In this document: in pieces, positions 52,598 to 62,577 of the stretch
Layout: every line of letters begins with the position of its first letter
Position numbering within the stretch: position 1 is the first letter of the stretch
Assembly (NCBI RefSeq): GCF_028369065.1
Contig: NZ_JAQNDA010000005.1
Coordinates: 227,308 to 291,307 of the forward strand
Source: Marinobacter sp. SS21
GTDB taxonomy: Bacteria; Pseudomonadota; Gammaproteobacteria; Pseudomonadales; Oleiphilaceae
Direction of reading: 5' to 3'
Length of the DNA stretch: 64,000 nt
Made by a program: the position numbers and the translations under genes
Notes under the pieces: generated by a model
Seen by the model: only the letters and a program-made list of their open reading frames with translations
Told to the model about the DNA's origin: nothing
Databases searched by the model: none

Positions 52598-53368
52598 TTA
52601 GTTGCCGTTACGGCGGGCGTTGCTAATGATGTCGTAGGCGTGGCTGATCTCCCGGGTCTTCTCTTCCGCCATGTCCCGCATACTCTCCGGCAAGCCGCGT
52701 CCGGCCAGTTTGTCAGGGTGGTTTTCACTCATCAGCTTGCGATAGGCGCGTTTCAGCTCCTGATCGCTGGCGCTGGCGGGAACCCCCAGCACCTGGTAGG
52801 CGTCCGCCAGCTGTTGGCTGGCACTGGTGCCGGCGGTGTCGGCATGGGCGCCACGCAGCATGGCCTTCAGCTGGTCCACCTGGGAATCCGGTAGCCCCAA
52901 CTTGCGGGCGATCCGCACCAGCATGGCGTGCTCCTGCGGATGCACCTGGCCGTCGGCGGCCACGGCGGAAACCTGTAGCTGTAAAAACAGTTGCAGCAGC
53001 ATGGCCTGGCCCCGGCTGACACGGAGGAAGCGGTCGAGTTCGGCGTCGAGGTCGAAGTCTGGCGACTTGCCCCGGCTGAAAGCCGCCTTGGCGGTTTCGC
53101 GCTGGCGGTCGGACAGCCGGAAACGGTCAAAGAACTGCTCCGCCACCTGGATTTCGTCTTGGGTGACCACGCCATCGGCCTTGCACAGCGCGCCCATCAC
53201 CGCGAACATCGGCTCGATAAAGGCGGACTGGAGATCGGCCAGACGGCTTCTCAGCCGGTTCTTCAGGTAGCTCGCCAGCAGCACACCGGCGACCGCACCC
53301 ATGAGAAAGCCTGGAAACCGGCCGAACTGGTAGCCAATCAGGCCGCCGATGATGATGGGAAACAACAT
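52598..53368 (-). CDS. djlA: Co-chaperone DjlA
   Basis: 256 residues. An N-terminal membrane segment (MLFPIIIGGLIGYQFGRFPG onwards), a TerB-like helical domain (about 50-165) and a C-terminal J domain with the NHPDKL loop. This is the DjlA layout: a membrane-anchored partner that stimulates DnaK ATPase. Precedes the amidase gene on the same strand. Confidence 0.92.
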   Translation of the reverse strand: MLFPIIIGGLIGYQFGRFPGFLMGAVAGVLLASYLKNRLRSRLADLQSAFIEPMFAVMGALCKADGVVTQDEIQVAEQFFDRFRLSDRQRETAKAAFSRGKSPDFDLDAELDRFLRVSRGQAMLLQLFLQLQVSAVAADGQVHPQEHAMLVRIARKLGLPDSQVDQLKAMLRGAHADTAGTSASQQLADAYQVLGVPASASDQELKRAYRKLMSENHPDKLAGRGLPESMRDMAEEKTREISHAYDIISNARRNGN

Positions 53369-53451
53369 GGTGCTATCCTTACCGGTTAATGCATAGCGGC
53401 AGAGTATACGGTTTTTTGTCGAGGAAACAGGTGAGAACAGGGGAGTTCGTT

Positions 53452-53919
53452 ATGATTCGCTTTGGAATTGGGGCCAAATTCGTCACCGTCGCGTTGGCCT
53501 GGGCGTGTCTGGCATCGGCCAGTGCTGGCGTCTACAAATGGACCGATGCCGACGGACGCGTGCATTTCGGCGATCGGCCGCCGACGTCGGTGGAGGCGGA
53601 GCCGGTGGCGGTGGTTCCGCCCACGTCATTGGGTAGCGGGGGAGCGGGGTCCGGCGCCAGTGAACGCTTACGCTCCATGGCGGATCGTCTCGAACAGGAG
53701 CGGCTGGCCCGCGAACAAAGCCTCGCGGAGCAGAGCCGGATCGAGATGCAAGCCCAGCAGAGTTGCCAGAAACTGGCGGCCCGGCTTCGTCATATGGATT
53801 CGATATCGACGTTTTATCGGCTTAATGCGCAAGGCGAACGGGAATTTCTCAGCGATGCCGAGGGGGATGCCCTTCGTGAGCGGATGCGTAAACGCTACAG
53901 CGATCAATGCGGCGCCTGA
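53452..53919 (+). CDS. DUF4124 domain-containing protein, exported
   Basis: 155 residues from the ATG at 53452 (GGGGAG upstream). Signal peptide ending near SASAG, then the DUF4124 core GVYKWTDADGRVHFGDRPP, a glycine/serine-rich linker and a charged helix with two cysteines (QQSCQKLAARL, SDQCGA) at the C-terminus. Function of the domain is unknown; it may bind cell wall or partner proteins in the periplasm. Confidence 0.88.
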   Translation: MIRFGIGAKFVTVALAWACLASASAGVYKWTDADGRVHFGDRPPTSVEAEPVAVVPPTSLGSGGAGSGASERLRSMADRLEQERLAREQSLAEQSRIEMQAQQSCQKLAARLRHMDSISTFYRLNAQGEREFLSDAEGDALRERMRKRYSDQCGA

Positions 53920-54051
53920 GCAAACTGCACGGGCGGTTGCCACCGGGCGCCGACGCTCAGGTGTGAGCGGGACTGGGGGCGCTGAGCTACTGGCGGTACA
54001 ATGGCTTAACGTTGTTCGGTAGATGCGTGTAGAGGCATGTAGAGGCATGAG

Positions 54052-54720
54052 GTGAATCCGTACGATAGCCGTACCGGGGATCTGTTTGACCAGGCCGTGA
54101 CCCAGCGCCAGATCCAGCCGCTGGTGGCGGGGGCGGTGGTGCTGCGCCAGTTCGCCACAGACCAGGCCGCCGAATTGGTCAGCGGCATTGACCGCGTCCA
54201 GTCGCAGGCGCCGTTCCGCCAGATGGAAACGCCCGGTGGCTTCACCATGTCCGCCGCCATGACCAACTGCGGCCCGCTGGGCTGGGTCAGCGACCGCACC
54301 GGTTACCGCTACCAGCCTACCGATCCACAGTCCGGCCAGCCCTGGCCACCGATGCCTGAGCCGTTTCGCCAGCTTGCCAACGCCGCTGCCAGTACGGCGG
54401 GCTTCGACGGCTTTGAGCCGGATGCCTGTCTGATCAACCGCTATCTGCCGGGGGCGAAGATGTCGTTGCACCAGGATAGGAATGAGCGGGATTTCGACCA
54501 GCCCATCGTGTCGGTATCCCTGGGATTACCGGTGCTGTTCCAGTTTGGTGGCCTCAGGCGAAACGACAGGCCCCAGCGAATACTGCTGGAACACGGCGAT
54601 GTCGTGGTCTGGGGCGGTCCCGCCCGTTTACGCTACCACGGAGTATTGGCGCTGAAGCCGGGCCACCACCCGCTGACCGGCGGCTGTCGCTACAATCTCA
54701 CCCTGCGCCGGGCGGTCTGA
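54052..54720 (+). CDS. alkB: DNA oxidative demethylase AlkB
   Basis: 222 residues with a GTG start (GAGG upstream). The iron and 2-oxoglutarate site is complete: HQDRNE (His and Asp), LRYHGV (second His) and RYNLTLRR (arginine for oxoglutarate). Length and blocks FRQMETPGGFTMSAAMTNCG match E. coli AlkB, which removes 1-methyladenine and 3-methylcytosine from DNA and RNA. No ada gene is near. Confidence 0.93.
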   Translation: MNPYDSRTGDLFDQAVTQRQIQPLVAGAVVLRQFATDQAAELVSGIDRVQSQAPFRQMETPGGFTMSAAMTNCGPLGWVSDRTGYRYQPTDPQSGQPWPPMPEPFRQLANAAASTAGFDGFEPDACLINRYLPGAKMSLHQDRNERDFDQPIVSVSLGLPVLFQFGGLRRNDRPQRILLEHGDVVVWGGPARLRYHGVLALKPGHHPLTGGCRYNLTLRRAV

Positions 54721-54741
54721 GGCGACCGCCCGGCCTGCGCT

Positions 54742-55590
54742 TCAGTCATGGCCGTAGATCACCATTGAGGTGTTGTTCAGCTGCAGGTCGTTGATGGTGA
54801 CGGCGCCGATGGACGGGCCACTGCCCAGGGTGATGATTGGCATGTCGATATCGGCCTCGAACTTGGTGATATCGATGGCCAGCCCATCAACCTGCCCTGG
54901 GACCTGCCGGTGGTAGATGTCCAAATCCAACTCGGCACCAATGTCCGGTAGGCCGATGCTGCCCCATTGCCCTAGCGATTCGAAATAGCTCATCCCGGCG
55001 ACCTTCATGTCCTGAATGCCAATGCCGAGAAATCCGATCTCAGTGTCCAGGTCATCGATGCCGAAGGTGCTCTCAATGAGCAGGTGACTGGTTTCGTTGT
55101 CTACCTTCATGCGCAGGTCCAGCGCCAGGCCGGTCATGTCCAGGTAGTTGAGCAGCCGGGTGCCGTCGCCGCCGGTGGATTTCTGCAGCACCCATTCGTC
55201 GGTGCTCAGGCGAAAGTCGATCGCCTGGCCAAAGCCCGGCTCGGGTTTGGCGAACAGCACCAGATCACCGTCCGCCAGTACGTCGATGTTCAGTTGCAGG
55301 TGGTCGAGGCGGTCGCCAGAATGGGTGGCTGCGCCCCAGTTGGAACCGAAATATTCGGTTTTGTTGGCGCCGCCCAGGCGAATGTTGCGGATCGCCAGGC
55401 TGCCTTCGTCCTGGTAACGCAGCTCACCGATGCTCAGCCTCGCGCTGAGGTCGATGGAAATGCCGGATTGCCCAGTTACGCTGGCCAACGAGTCATCCGT
55501 CATTGGCTTGAACTGGGCGTGGGTGATCATCGGCAACAGCAGGGCCGGTGACAGTAGCAGTGGGTAGATCCTTTTCTTCAGGCCGTTCAT
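54742..55590 (-). CDS. DUF6160/FilA-like exported protein
   Basis: 282 residues. Signal peptide, then FKPMTDDSLASVTGQSGISI, an opening shared by FilA-type proteins of Acinetobacter pilus systems and DUF6160 proteins. The rest is beta-rich with repeated phrases such as ISIDLSARLSIGELRYQDEG and IGLPDIGAELDLDIYHRQVP. No filament genes are nearby. The call is by the N-terminal motif; function unknown. Confidence 0.75.
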   Translation of the reverse strand: MNGLKKRIYPLLLSPALLLPMITHAQFKPMTDDSLASVTGQSGISIDLSARLSIGELRYQDEGSLAIRNIRLGGANKTEYFGSNWGAATHSGDRLDHLQLNIDVLADGDLVLFAKPEPGFGQAIDFRLSTDEWVLQKSTGGDGTRLLNYLDMTGLALDLRMKVDNETSHLLIESTFGIDDLDTEIGFLGIGIQDMKVAGMSYFESLGQWGSIGLPDIGAELDLDIYHRQVPGQVDGLAIDITKFEADIDMPIITLGSGPSIGAVTINDLQLNNTSMVIYGHD

Positions 55591-55628
55591 GTGACATCCC
55601 TTCTCTGTTTTACTCTATTTTTCTCGTT

Positions 55629-55641
55629 TTTTTGAGGCTCC
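55629..55641 (+). repeat. Dispersed motif, weak copy (TTTGAGGCTCCCC)
   Basis: Shares GAGGCTCCC with the 12-mer but differs at the left end. It lies 39 bp upstream of the FilA-like gene and may be chance. Confidence 0.25.
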
Positions 55642-55810
55642 CCGACTGCGTTTGTTATTGAATAAATCCGTGGATCTGGTTAGCCACCGTCCATGCTATT
55701 AATTTCCTGTAAGGTAAAAGATGAAGTGATTCACGGTTCGTCTGTCGATGCAGAGTGCATGTCGTGAAAATGCGGACGGGTTATCGTAATTTTCGATGGT
55801 CAGTAGGTAC

Positions 55811-57091
55811 TTACTGCAGGGCGATGACCGCCAGGCCGGCAATCATCGACAGCACCATGGGGCCTGCAACCCGAAACCCCAGGGCCTTGGTGCCGATGGA
55901 GGTGGCCAGCCCGGTTTTGACCAGGTTGTTCACCGCCGCCGCGATGATGATGCCGAGAATTGCGGTCGGGGCGCTGATGGAGGTGTGCGACAGCCGGGTG
56001 AGGGACAGCGTAATGGCATCCACATCGGCGATGGCCGATGTCGCCGACAGCACGTAGATACCGGTGTTGCCGAACCATTCCTTCAGCATTTCGCCGACAA
56101 ACAGGATGGCGGTCAGCAACACGCCGAAGGCGAGGGCGGTCTTCAGATCGAGGGGATTCATGCTCAGCTGAGGTTGCTCCACGGCCAAAGAATCCTGATT
56201 TGAGCGCCAGATGGCGAAGGCCGGAACGTACAGCGCCACCGTCATCGCCACCACCGGCCACACCAGCGTTGGCAGCAGCTCGCGATTGATCAGCAGGCAG
56301 TACACCAGAATGCGGGGAAACATGGTGCCGCAGGCGATCAGGATGCCGGAGGCAAACTGCGGACTCAGCTCCGGTGTCTGCCGTGACTGGCGGGCAAAGT
56401 GCAGCGTCAGCGCGGTGGACGAGCTCAGACCGGCAAACAGGCTGGTGAACAAAATGCCCTTGGCGGCCCCGGCCATGCGGATGGCGAAATAGCCGACAAA
56501 GGAGACCGAGGCGATCAGCACCACCATCCACCAGATCTCGTAGGGATTGAGAATGCCGCCTGGACCCATGCGGGTGTTGGGTAGCAGCGGTAACATCACC
56601 ACGGTAATCAGCAGCAGCTTAAGGCCGGCATCCAGCTCGTTGGCCTGCAGCTTGCTGATCAGGCTGTGAATCTCGGCCTTGTTGTCCAGCAAAATGGCGG
56701 TGCCCACAGCCGCAGCCGCGGCGGGCACCGGGTCCACTGCGACCGCGATGGCGCCGAAACAGAAGGTCAGCAGCAGGCCGATGATACCGGTAATACTGAA
56801 GTTACGGGTCTCCTGCAGGCGATGGTGAAAGGCAATCAGCGTGGCCCCCAGCAGGCACAGCAGAATCATCGGGAAGGCCCAGGGTGTCAGCGCATCGGCC
56901 AGTAGGGCGGCAATGCCCCCCAGCAGCCCCACCAGGGCGTAAGTGCGAATCCCCGCAATACGCTCGCCGGATTTTCGCTCCCTCGCCTTCCAGCCTCGCT
57001 GCAGACCAATCAACGCGCCCAGCAGCAGGGCAATGGCGAGGTGGAAGGTGGTCTGGTTGTTGGTGAGAAACTGGTTGGCAACGTCGTCCAT
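55811..57091 (-). CDS. MgtC/SapB family membrane protein with DUF4010 domain
   Basis: 426 residues from the ATG at 57091 (AGGA upstream, though 11 bases away); an ATG at 57121 has no workable site. An N-terminal MgtC domain (HLAIALLLGALIGLQRGW ... YALVGLLGGIAAL) is followed by a long DUF4010 domain with eight or more membrane helices (FVGYFAIRMAGAAKGILFTS, LGIIIAAAVNNLVKTGLA). The family is widespread; transport or osmotic roles are guessed. Confidence 0.88.
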   Translation of the reverse strand: MDDVANQFLTNNQTTFHLAIALLLGALIGLQRGWKARERKSGERIAGIRTYALVGLLGGIAALLADALTPWAFPMILLCLLGATLIAFHHRLQETRNFSITGIIGLLLTFCFGAIAVAVDPVPAAAAAVGTAILLDNKAEIHSLISKLQANELDAGLKLLLITVVMLPLLPNTRMGPGGILNPYEIWWMVVLIASVSFVGYFAIRMAGAAKGILFTSLFAGLSSSTALTLHFARQSRQTPELSPQFASGILIACGTMFPRILVYCLLINRELLPTLVWPVVAMTVALYVPAFAIWRSNQDSLAVEQPQLSMNPLDLKTALAFGVLLTAILFVGEMLKEWFGNTGIYVLSATSAIADVDAITLSLTRLSHTSISAPTAILGIIIAAAVNNLVKTGLATSIGTKALGFRVAGPMVLSMIAGLAVIALQ

Positions 57092-57433
57092 ACCGGGGTG
57101 GTTCCTACCGTTGGGGTCCATACCTTGCTGGATTTAGGCGTTTTTCAAAGACTCCTTAAGGATAGCCTACCCGTGGACCCTGCAGGGTGGCCGGTGAATG
57201 CTGTGCCTGCCAACTTCGCCCTGACGATTGGGAAACCTTCAGCGTCAGAAGGGGATGAGCGCCGCTGGTGGCGCGTTATGGGGCCGGAAATGGCCGAATC
57301 GCTGGCTTTATCTACAATAAGCTAAGGAGCTTCTGATTAAGAAGCCTCTGATTAACTCCGGAGCTCCTCAGGCTTTTGGAGCCATATCCAATCAAGAAAT
57401 CTGACTGAATGGTCGCGGGACCGGGATGCCAAG
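57092..57433. other. Intergenic region with short repeats and a hairpin
   Basis: 342 bp between divergent genes. It holds a degenerate 12-mer at 57144-57155, a GCTTCT-GATTA-AGAAGC hairpin at 57329-57345, and TCTGATTAA twice 15 bp apart (57332, 57347). No gene is credible. Confidence 0.45.
57144..57155 (+). repeat. Dispersed motif, degenerate copy (TTCAAAGACTCC)
   Basis: Two mismatches to TTCAGAGGCTCC, followed by TTAAGGATAGC like the better copies. Confidence 0.35.
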
Positions 57434-58597
57434 ATGAATAATCCCCCCTGGTGGACTGCATTGCCACAGGATTTCAATCAGAACTCCTACGTGACCAGCA
57501 TCGACAAGCATCACACCGTCAAAATCAAGGCCGCCGCTGCCATTGATATCCTCTTGCGTACCGGTCTGGCCTCTATGGTGACGCTGGCCATAACCGCCAA
57601 TCTGACTGCCCGCAAGAAACTCGAACGGGATCTGGAGATGGTGCAGTTCTATAAGGGCTGCGCCGATCGCGCGGATATCAAGGAAGTGTTCCCCCGGCCT
57701 CCTAAAAACGTGGAGGTTGCCCCCCTGCAACCGCGACGGTTCGGCTACAAGCCCAAAGGCGTTGATTTCGAGCTGCTCGGTTTTCAGAGCCCCTATATCG
57801 CGCTGAATCCTGAAATCAGGGAGGATTATGCCCGCCATGACTACAGCCACGAGGTGGTGGCCCAGTACTGGCGGCACCCGGACGGCCCCCGACCGACACT
57901 GATCTTCCTGCACGGTTACTTTGCCGACAGCTTCTGGCTTAACAGCACCATGTTTTCCCTGCGCTGGTTTTACCGCAAAGGCTACGACATCCTGCTTTAC
58001 ACCATGCCGTTCCATGGCTATCGCAGCGACCGCTACGACCTTTTCAGCGGGGTCGGCATCGTTGCTCATGGCCTGTCGCACATGAACGAGGTCTTCCTGC
58101 AGGCGGTGTATGATCTGCGCATCTGGATGGACTATCTGCAACGGCAGGGGGCGCCCGCCATTGGCGTGTCGGGCTTGAGCCTGGGGGGATACGTCAGCGC
58201 GCTGGCGGCATCGGTGGACGCTCGCCTGGCCTTTGCCATTCCCAATGCGCCCGCGGTGATGTTGGTCGATACGGCGTTGCATTTACCGCCCCTGAACTGG
58301 ATCCTCCGCCACCACATGGCCCGCTACGGCATCGACGTGTCGGAGTTTCGCCATGTCACCGCCGTGCACTCTCCGTTGACCTGGCAGCCGGTGATCGCGC
58401 CAGAACGGCTGCTGGTGATCGGCGGGGCCGGAGACCGGTTCACGCTACCGCAGTGTGTCCAGGCCCTGCACGAGCACTGGCCAGGGAGCCAGATACACTG
58501 GTTTCCCGGCAATCATGCCATGCACCTGCACCAGGGCGAGTACCTGCGCCTCATGCGTCGTTTCATGGATCGGTGCTGTCGATCAAAGAGCCGCTGA
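57434..58597 (+). CDS. Alpha/beta hydrolase family protein
   Basis: 387 residues. The nucleophile elbow GLSLGGY is at about residue 246 (catalytic serine), preceded by FLHGYFADSFW with the oxyanion turn and followed by GGAGDRFTLPQ and a late histidine (FPGNHAMHLH). No signal peptide is clear; a hydrophobic stretch near 40 may be a membrane anchor. The sequence is like plant-type UPF0227 or abhydrolase-18 members. Substrate unknown. Confidence 0.87.
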   Translation: MNNPPWWTALPQDFNQNSYVTSIDKHHTVKIKAAAAIDILLRTGLASMVTLAITANLTARKKLERDLEMVQFYKGCADRADIKEVFPRPPKNVEVAPLQPRRFGYKPKGVDFELLGFQSPYIALNPEIREDYARHDYSHEVVAQYWRHPDGPRPTLIFLHGYFADSFWLNSTMFSLRWFYRKGYDILLYTMPFHGYRSDRYDLFSGVGIVAHGLSHMNEVFLQAVYDLRIWMDYLQRQGAPAIGVSGLSLGGYVSALAASVDARLAFAIPNAPAVMLVDTALHLPPLNWILRHHMARYGIDVSEFRHVTAVHSPLTWQPVIAPERLLVIGGAGDRFTLPQCVQALHEHWPGSQIHWFPGNHAMHLHQGEYLRLMRRFMDRCCRSKSR

Positions 58598-58608
58598 ATA
58601 ACTCGTGA

Positions 58609-61600
58609 TCATCTCTGCCTTTCCGGGCTTCCCGAGGCCTCGCCAGTCAGCTGTTGCCGCAGCAATTGAAGCATCCACGCCTGTATCTGCTTTGCCACTT
58701 CTGGCTTGGCCAGGTACTCCATCGACATATCCTTTTGGGTGTCCATGCGCTCGATGACCGCCTCATCCAGCGCTTTCGGGAAGTCGCCGTTCATCACCGC
58801 GGTGTCGGAGTTGTGGCGGATCTGGTCCATGACCGCGGTGTTCTCGCTGAGCTTGGTGGCCAGGCCATGCACGAAGTTGAGGCGGTCGCCTTCGGTGGTT
58901 TCCGATCCGAACAGGTCGTTCAGGGCATCAAGAATCTGCGACAGCAGGTCCTTCTTCGGTTCCTTTGGCTTGGCGGTACCGATACCGGTAATGCCTTTCA
59001 AATACTCGCCCTCGTCCTCTCGCAGTTTCAAATCCTGCGTCCGCTTGTACTTGAGGTTGTAGTGGCTCAGCACCACGGCGGAGAGGTCGATGTCGTCTTC
59101 CTCGATCACTTCCTGGCGCAGCATGGGGTGCAGGTGACGGCAGAAGACGTTCAGCTGCTCCAGTTCCGGGTCTTCGAACGGCACGATCTGGGAGACGAAC
59201 TCGTAGAAGCGGATGTAGCTCTGTACGTCCTTCTTGAACAGGTCGAGGGAGTTGCGGTTCTCCTCGGCTTCTTTCACCGAGCGTTCGGCGTTGGCCTTCT
59301 CGGTGTCGCCGCCAGCGGCTGCAATCGCCTTCATCTGGCTGCGGGCTTCCCGCAGCACCTCCGTGGCGTGGCGGTAGCGCTGGGTAAACCGATCCACCGA
59401 GGGCTTGATGTAGTGGGTGAGGGCCGCCGCGCCGCGTTTCGGGTCAAAGTAGGCATCGGAAAAGGCCGCTACTTCACTCCAGTTGATGATGCTGTTGTCC
59501 CGCAGCTTGTGGAACAGGTCGTAGACCAGGTTGGGGTCGGAGGTCTCGTCGATCTCGGCGGTCTCGTAGTATTTCTGGAACTCCGCCAGCACGTCCGCTG
59601 GGTCATTCACAAAGTCCAGCACGTAGGTGGACTCCTTGCCGGGGTAGATGCGGTTTAGCCGTGACAGGGTCTGGATGCAGTCCACCCCGGTCAGCTTCTT
59701 GTCCACGTACATGGCGCACAGCTTGGGCTGGTCGAAGCCGGTCTGGAACTTGTTGGCCACCAGCATCACCTGGTAGTCGTCGGTGTCGAAGGCCTTGCGC
59801 ATGTCGCGGCCCTTGAGGCCGGGGTTCATGTTCTTTTCGGTAAAGGGCTCGGGGCTGCTGTCCGGGTCGTTCACCTCGCCGGAAAAGGCCACCATGGCCT
59901 GAATCCTGTCGTAGCCCTGATCCTTGACGTACTTGTCGAACGCCAGCTTGTAGCGCACCGCCTCCAGACGGCTGGAGGTCACCACCATGGCCTTGGCTTC
60001 GCTACCGAGCAGGTGGGATACGTTCTCGCGGAAGTGCTCGATGATCACCTGCACCTTCTGGCCAATGTTGTGGGGGTGCAGCCGCACCCACTTGGACAGC
60101 CTGGTCCTGGCCTTCTTGCTGTCCACCTCCTGGTCTGCCTCCTGCTGCTTCATGGCGAGGCGGTAGGCGAGGGCGTAGTTGGTGTAGTTCTTCAGCACGT
60201 CGAGGATAAAGCCTTCCTCGATGGCCTGGCGCATGGAGTAAACGTGGAACGCCTTGGGCGGGTTGTCGTTGCTCAGCGGCATGGTCGGGTCGTCTGGCCG
60301 CCCGAACAGCTCCAGGGTCTTGGCCTTGGGTGTGGCGGTGAAGGCGAAGTAGCTGATCTGATCCGAGCCACCACGGGCCGCCAGGGTGGCGTTTATCACG
60401 TCCTCGGCGGAGAGTTCCTGCTCGTCATCCAGCTCTTCGGACATCAGCACCTCGCGCAGCTTGCGGGCGGTGCTGCCGGTCTGGCTGGAGTGGGCCTCGT
60501 CGGCGATCACCGCAAAGGTGCGGTCCTTCAGTCCGGAGCTTTCCTGGATCGCCTGCAATACATGGGGGAAGGTCTGGATGGTAACGATGATAATCGGTGT
60601 ACCACTGGCCAGCGCTTCCGCCAGTTGCGCCGACTTGCTGCCTTCGCCCTCGTCCCGGTTGATGCGGCTGATCACCCCGGAGGCGTGTTCGAACTGGGAG
60701 ATGGTCTCCTGCAACTGGCTGTCCAGCACGGTACGGTCGGTAATCACGATGACCGAATTGAACACCTTGTCCCCCGCCGCGTCACACAGGCTGGAGGTCT
60801 GATGCGCCAGCCAGGCAATGGAGTTGGACTTGCCGGAGCCGGCGGAATGCTGGATCAGGTACTTCTGGCCGGTGCCTTCCGCCCGTACCGCCCCCAGCAG
60901 TTTCTGCACCACCGCCCACTGGTGGTAGCGGGGGAAAATCATGGTTTCCTTGGTGTGGATACGCCCCAGCTCGTCGAAGCTGTCTTTCTGCTCCAGGTGG
61001 ACGAACCGGTGCAGGATCTTGAGCCAGTTATCCGGCTGGAACACCTCGGTCCACAGGTATTCGGTGGCGTAACCCGGTTCGCCATAAACCAGGGCCGGTT
61101 GGTCATTGCCGGCACCGCCGGCCGAGGTGCCCCGGTTGAAGGGCAGGAAGAAGGTGTCCTTGCCTGCCAGTTTGGTGGTCATGGCCACCTCGAACTGGTT
61201 CACCGCAAAGTGGACGATGGCGCCACGCTTGAACGTCAGCAGCGGTTCGACCTTGCCGTTGGTTTTTGGTTGACGGTCGTAGCGGTACTGTTTCTTGGCG
61301 TTCTCCAGGCTCTGCTTGAAGCAGGATTTCAGCTCCAGCGTCGCCACCGGCAGGCCATTGACGAACAGCGCCAGGTCAATGCGGTTCAGGTTGCCGTCGT
61401 GGGGGCTGTAGATCAGCTCCGGTACCACCCGCAGGCGATTGGCCTGATAGCGTTGGGACAGTTCCGGGTTCAGCTCGTGATCCGGCTTGAAAGTAGCCAC
61501 CTTCAACCGCACCCCGCGATCCTCAATCTGGTTGCGCAGCAGCCACAGGGTGCCCTTGCGGTCCAGGCTGCGCACGGCGGCGTTGAGCAGGTGGGTCTCT

Positions 61601-61797
61601 GGCTCGTTGCCGTAGACCTTGCAGAACTTCTGCCAGGTCTCGGGCTGGGTGGCCTGTACGTAGCCGATCAGGTCTTCCGGGTAGAGGGTCCGTTCCTGGT
61701 CATAATCATTGCTGTGCCCGACTCGCCAGCCCTGCGCTTCCAATGCGGCGATGATGTGGTTCTGGAAAGTCAGCTCCAGGGCCTTGGCGTCAGTCAC
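58609..61797 (-). CDS. hsdR: Type I restriction endonuclease subunit R
   Basis: 1062 residues, GTG start fixed by AAGGAG eight bases upstream. N-terminal PD-(D/E)xK nuclease with ATLELKS near 190, Walker A HSAGSGKS around 316, DEAH box (IADEAHSS) near 430 and the full superfamily 2 helicase core, then a C-terminal helical domain. It translocates and cuts DNA when the S and M subunits find an unmodified site. It converges on the hydrolase gene with 11 bp between. Confidence 0.96.
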   Translation of the reverse strand: MTDAKALELTFQNHIIAALEAQGWRVGHSNDYDQERTLYPEDLIGYVQATQPETWQKFCKVYGNEPETHLLNAAVRSLDRKGTLWLLRNQIEDRGVRLKVATFKPDHELNPELSQRYQANRLRVVPELIYSPHDGNLNRIDLALFVNGLPVATLELKSCFKQSLENAKKQYRYDRQPKTNGKVEPLLTFKRGAIVHFAVNQFEVAMTTKLAGKDTFFLPFNRGTSAGGAGNDQPALVYGEPGYATEYLWTEVFQPDNWLKILHRFVHLEQKDSFDELGRIHTKETMIFPRYHQWAVVQKLLGAVRAEGTGQKYLIQHSAGSGKSNSIAWLAHQTSSLCDAAGDKVFNSVIVITDRTVLDSQLQETISQFEHASGVISRINRDEGEGSKSAQLAEALASGTPIIIVTIQTFPHVLQAIQESSGLKDRTFAVIADEAHSSQTGSTARKLREVLMSEELDDEQELSAEDVINATLAARGGSDQISYFAFTATPKAKTLELFGRPDDPTMPLSNDNPPKAFHVYSMRQAIEEGFILDVLKNYTNYALAYRLAMKQQEADQEVDSKKARTRLSKWVRLHPHNIGQKVQVIIEHFRENVSHLLGSEAKAMVVTSSRLEAVRYKLAFDKYVKDQGYDRIQAMVAFSGEVNDPDSSPEPFTEKNMNPGLKGRDMRKAFDTDDYQVMLVANKFQTGFDQPKLCAMYVDKKLTGVDCIQTLSRLNRIYPGKESTYVLDFVNDPADVLAEFQKYYETAEIDETSDPNLVYDLFHKLRDNSIINWSEVAAFSDAYFDPKRGAAALTHYIKPSVDRFTQRYRHATEVLREARSQMKAIAAAGGDTEKANAERSVKEAEENRNSLDLFKKDVQSYIRFYEFVSQIVPFEDPELEQLNVFCRHLHPMLRQEVIEEDDIDLSAVVLSHYNLKYKRTQDLKLREDEGEYLKGITGIGTAKPKEPKKDLLSQILDALNDLFGSETTEGDRLNFVHGLATKLSENTAVMDQIRHNSDTAVMNGDFPKALDEAVIERMDTQKDMSMEYLAKPEVAKQIQAWMLQLLRQQLTGEASGSPERQR

Positions 61798-61897
61798 TTG
61801 ATCCGCTCCTTGTTATGAACCGTCTTGGCGGGTTCTTTTACTACTGAATATCGTTAGTTAAAGAAATCAGCTTAACTTTAACCAAGAACGAACTTAC

Positions 61898-62182
61898 TTA
61901 GCGCCGGGTTGACAGCTTTTTGTAAACGGCGTCTTTTTCCCGTTTGCCAATGGCCAGCACGTAGATCACGATCTCGTCATCCACCACTTCGTACACCAGG
62001 CGGTAGCCGGCGGTTATCAGTTTGATCTTGTACACCGAGTCGTACCCGCGCAGGCGCGAGGCGGGTACGTGGGGGTTATCCAGTCGTTCCGCCAGCTTCT
62101 TCTTGAACTGTGCCTTTAGGCCGGGGGCCAGTTTCTGCCATTCTTTCAGGGCGGCGGGGACGAACTTGAGCTTATAGGTCAT
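61898..62182 (-). CDS. relE: Type II toxin RelE/ParE family
   Basis: 94 residues, very close to E. coli RelE over its length: ALKEWQKLAPGLKAQFKKK, VYKIKLITAGYRLVYEV and LAIGKREKDAVYKKL keep the basic residues that cut mRNA in the ribosome. Its start overlaps the antitoxin gene by 11 bp. Inserted between hsdR and hsdS, it is part of the restriction locus. Confidence 0.93.
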   Translation of the reverse strand: MTYKLKFVPAALKEWQKLAPGLKAQFKKKLAERLDNPHVPASRLRGYDSVYKIKLITAGYRLVYEVVDDEIVIYVLAIGKREKDAVYKKLSTRR

Positions 62183-62423
62183 CCAGGCTGACTTCGATGG
62201 CGTCGTCCCGTTGCTGGCGACGTTCCTCCACCAGTTGTGCCAGCGCCAGATCGTCCAGTTGCTCCATCATCCACTCGTAGGTCTCCGCCGGCACCAGGTA
62301 GGCGGCGGGCTTGTTGTGGTTGAGGATGGCGATGGCTTCTCCGGCCGAGGCCTTGAGCAGGGCGGAAGGGTTCTTCTTGAGTTCCGAGATGCTGGCCGAG
62401 CAGTTGGCGAGTACCTGTTGCAT
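62172..62423 (-). CDS. Phd/YefM family antitoxin
   Basis: 83 residues from the ATG at 62423 (AAGGTG upstream). SISELKKNPSALLKASAGEA and IAILNHNKPAAYLVPAE are the Phd/YefM DNA-binding fold; the acidic C-terminus (DDAIEVSLDDL) should wrap the RelE toxin. The pair is transcribed antitoxin first and the operon probably represses itself. Confidence 0.93.
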   Translation of the reverse strand: MQQVLANCSASISELKKNPSALLKASAGEAIAILNHNKPAAYLVPAETYEWMMEQLDDLALAQLVEERRQQRDDAIEVSLDDL

Positions 62424-62577
62424 ATCACACCTTAAATGGGGCTGATTTCGGCTCTGAATATAGGTCATATTTGGTCGGGTATCCAGCGCCACGCTCAACC
62501 CGCGAGCGCCAGCAGCTCGTTGGGGCTGCCATCAACCAGGAACCGGCGGATACTGCGTCCTTGCGCCATGGTGGTTC

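Noticed and set aside
60013..61818. 601-codon open frame opposite hsdR
   Set aside because: It is the antisense shadow of a clear helicase gene in GC-rich DNA; no ribosome site or domain of its own.
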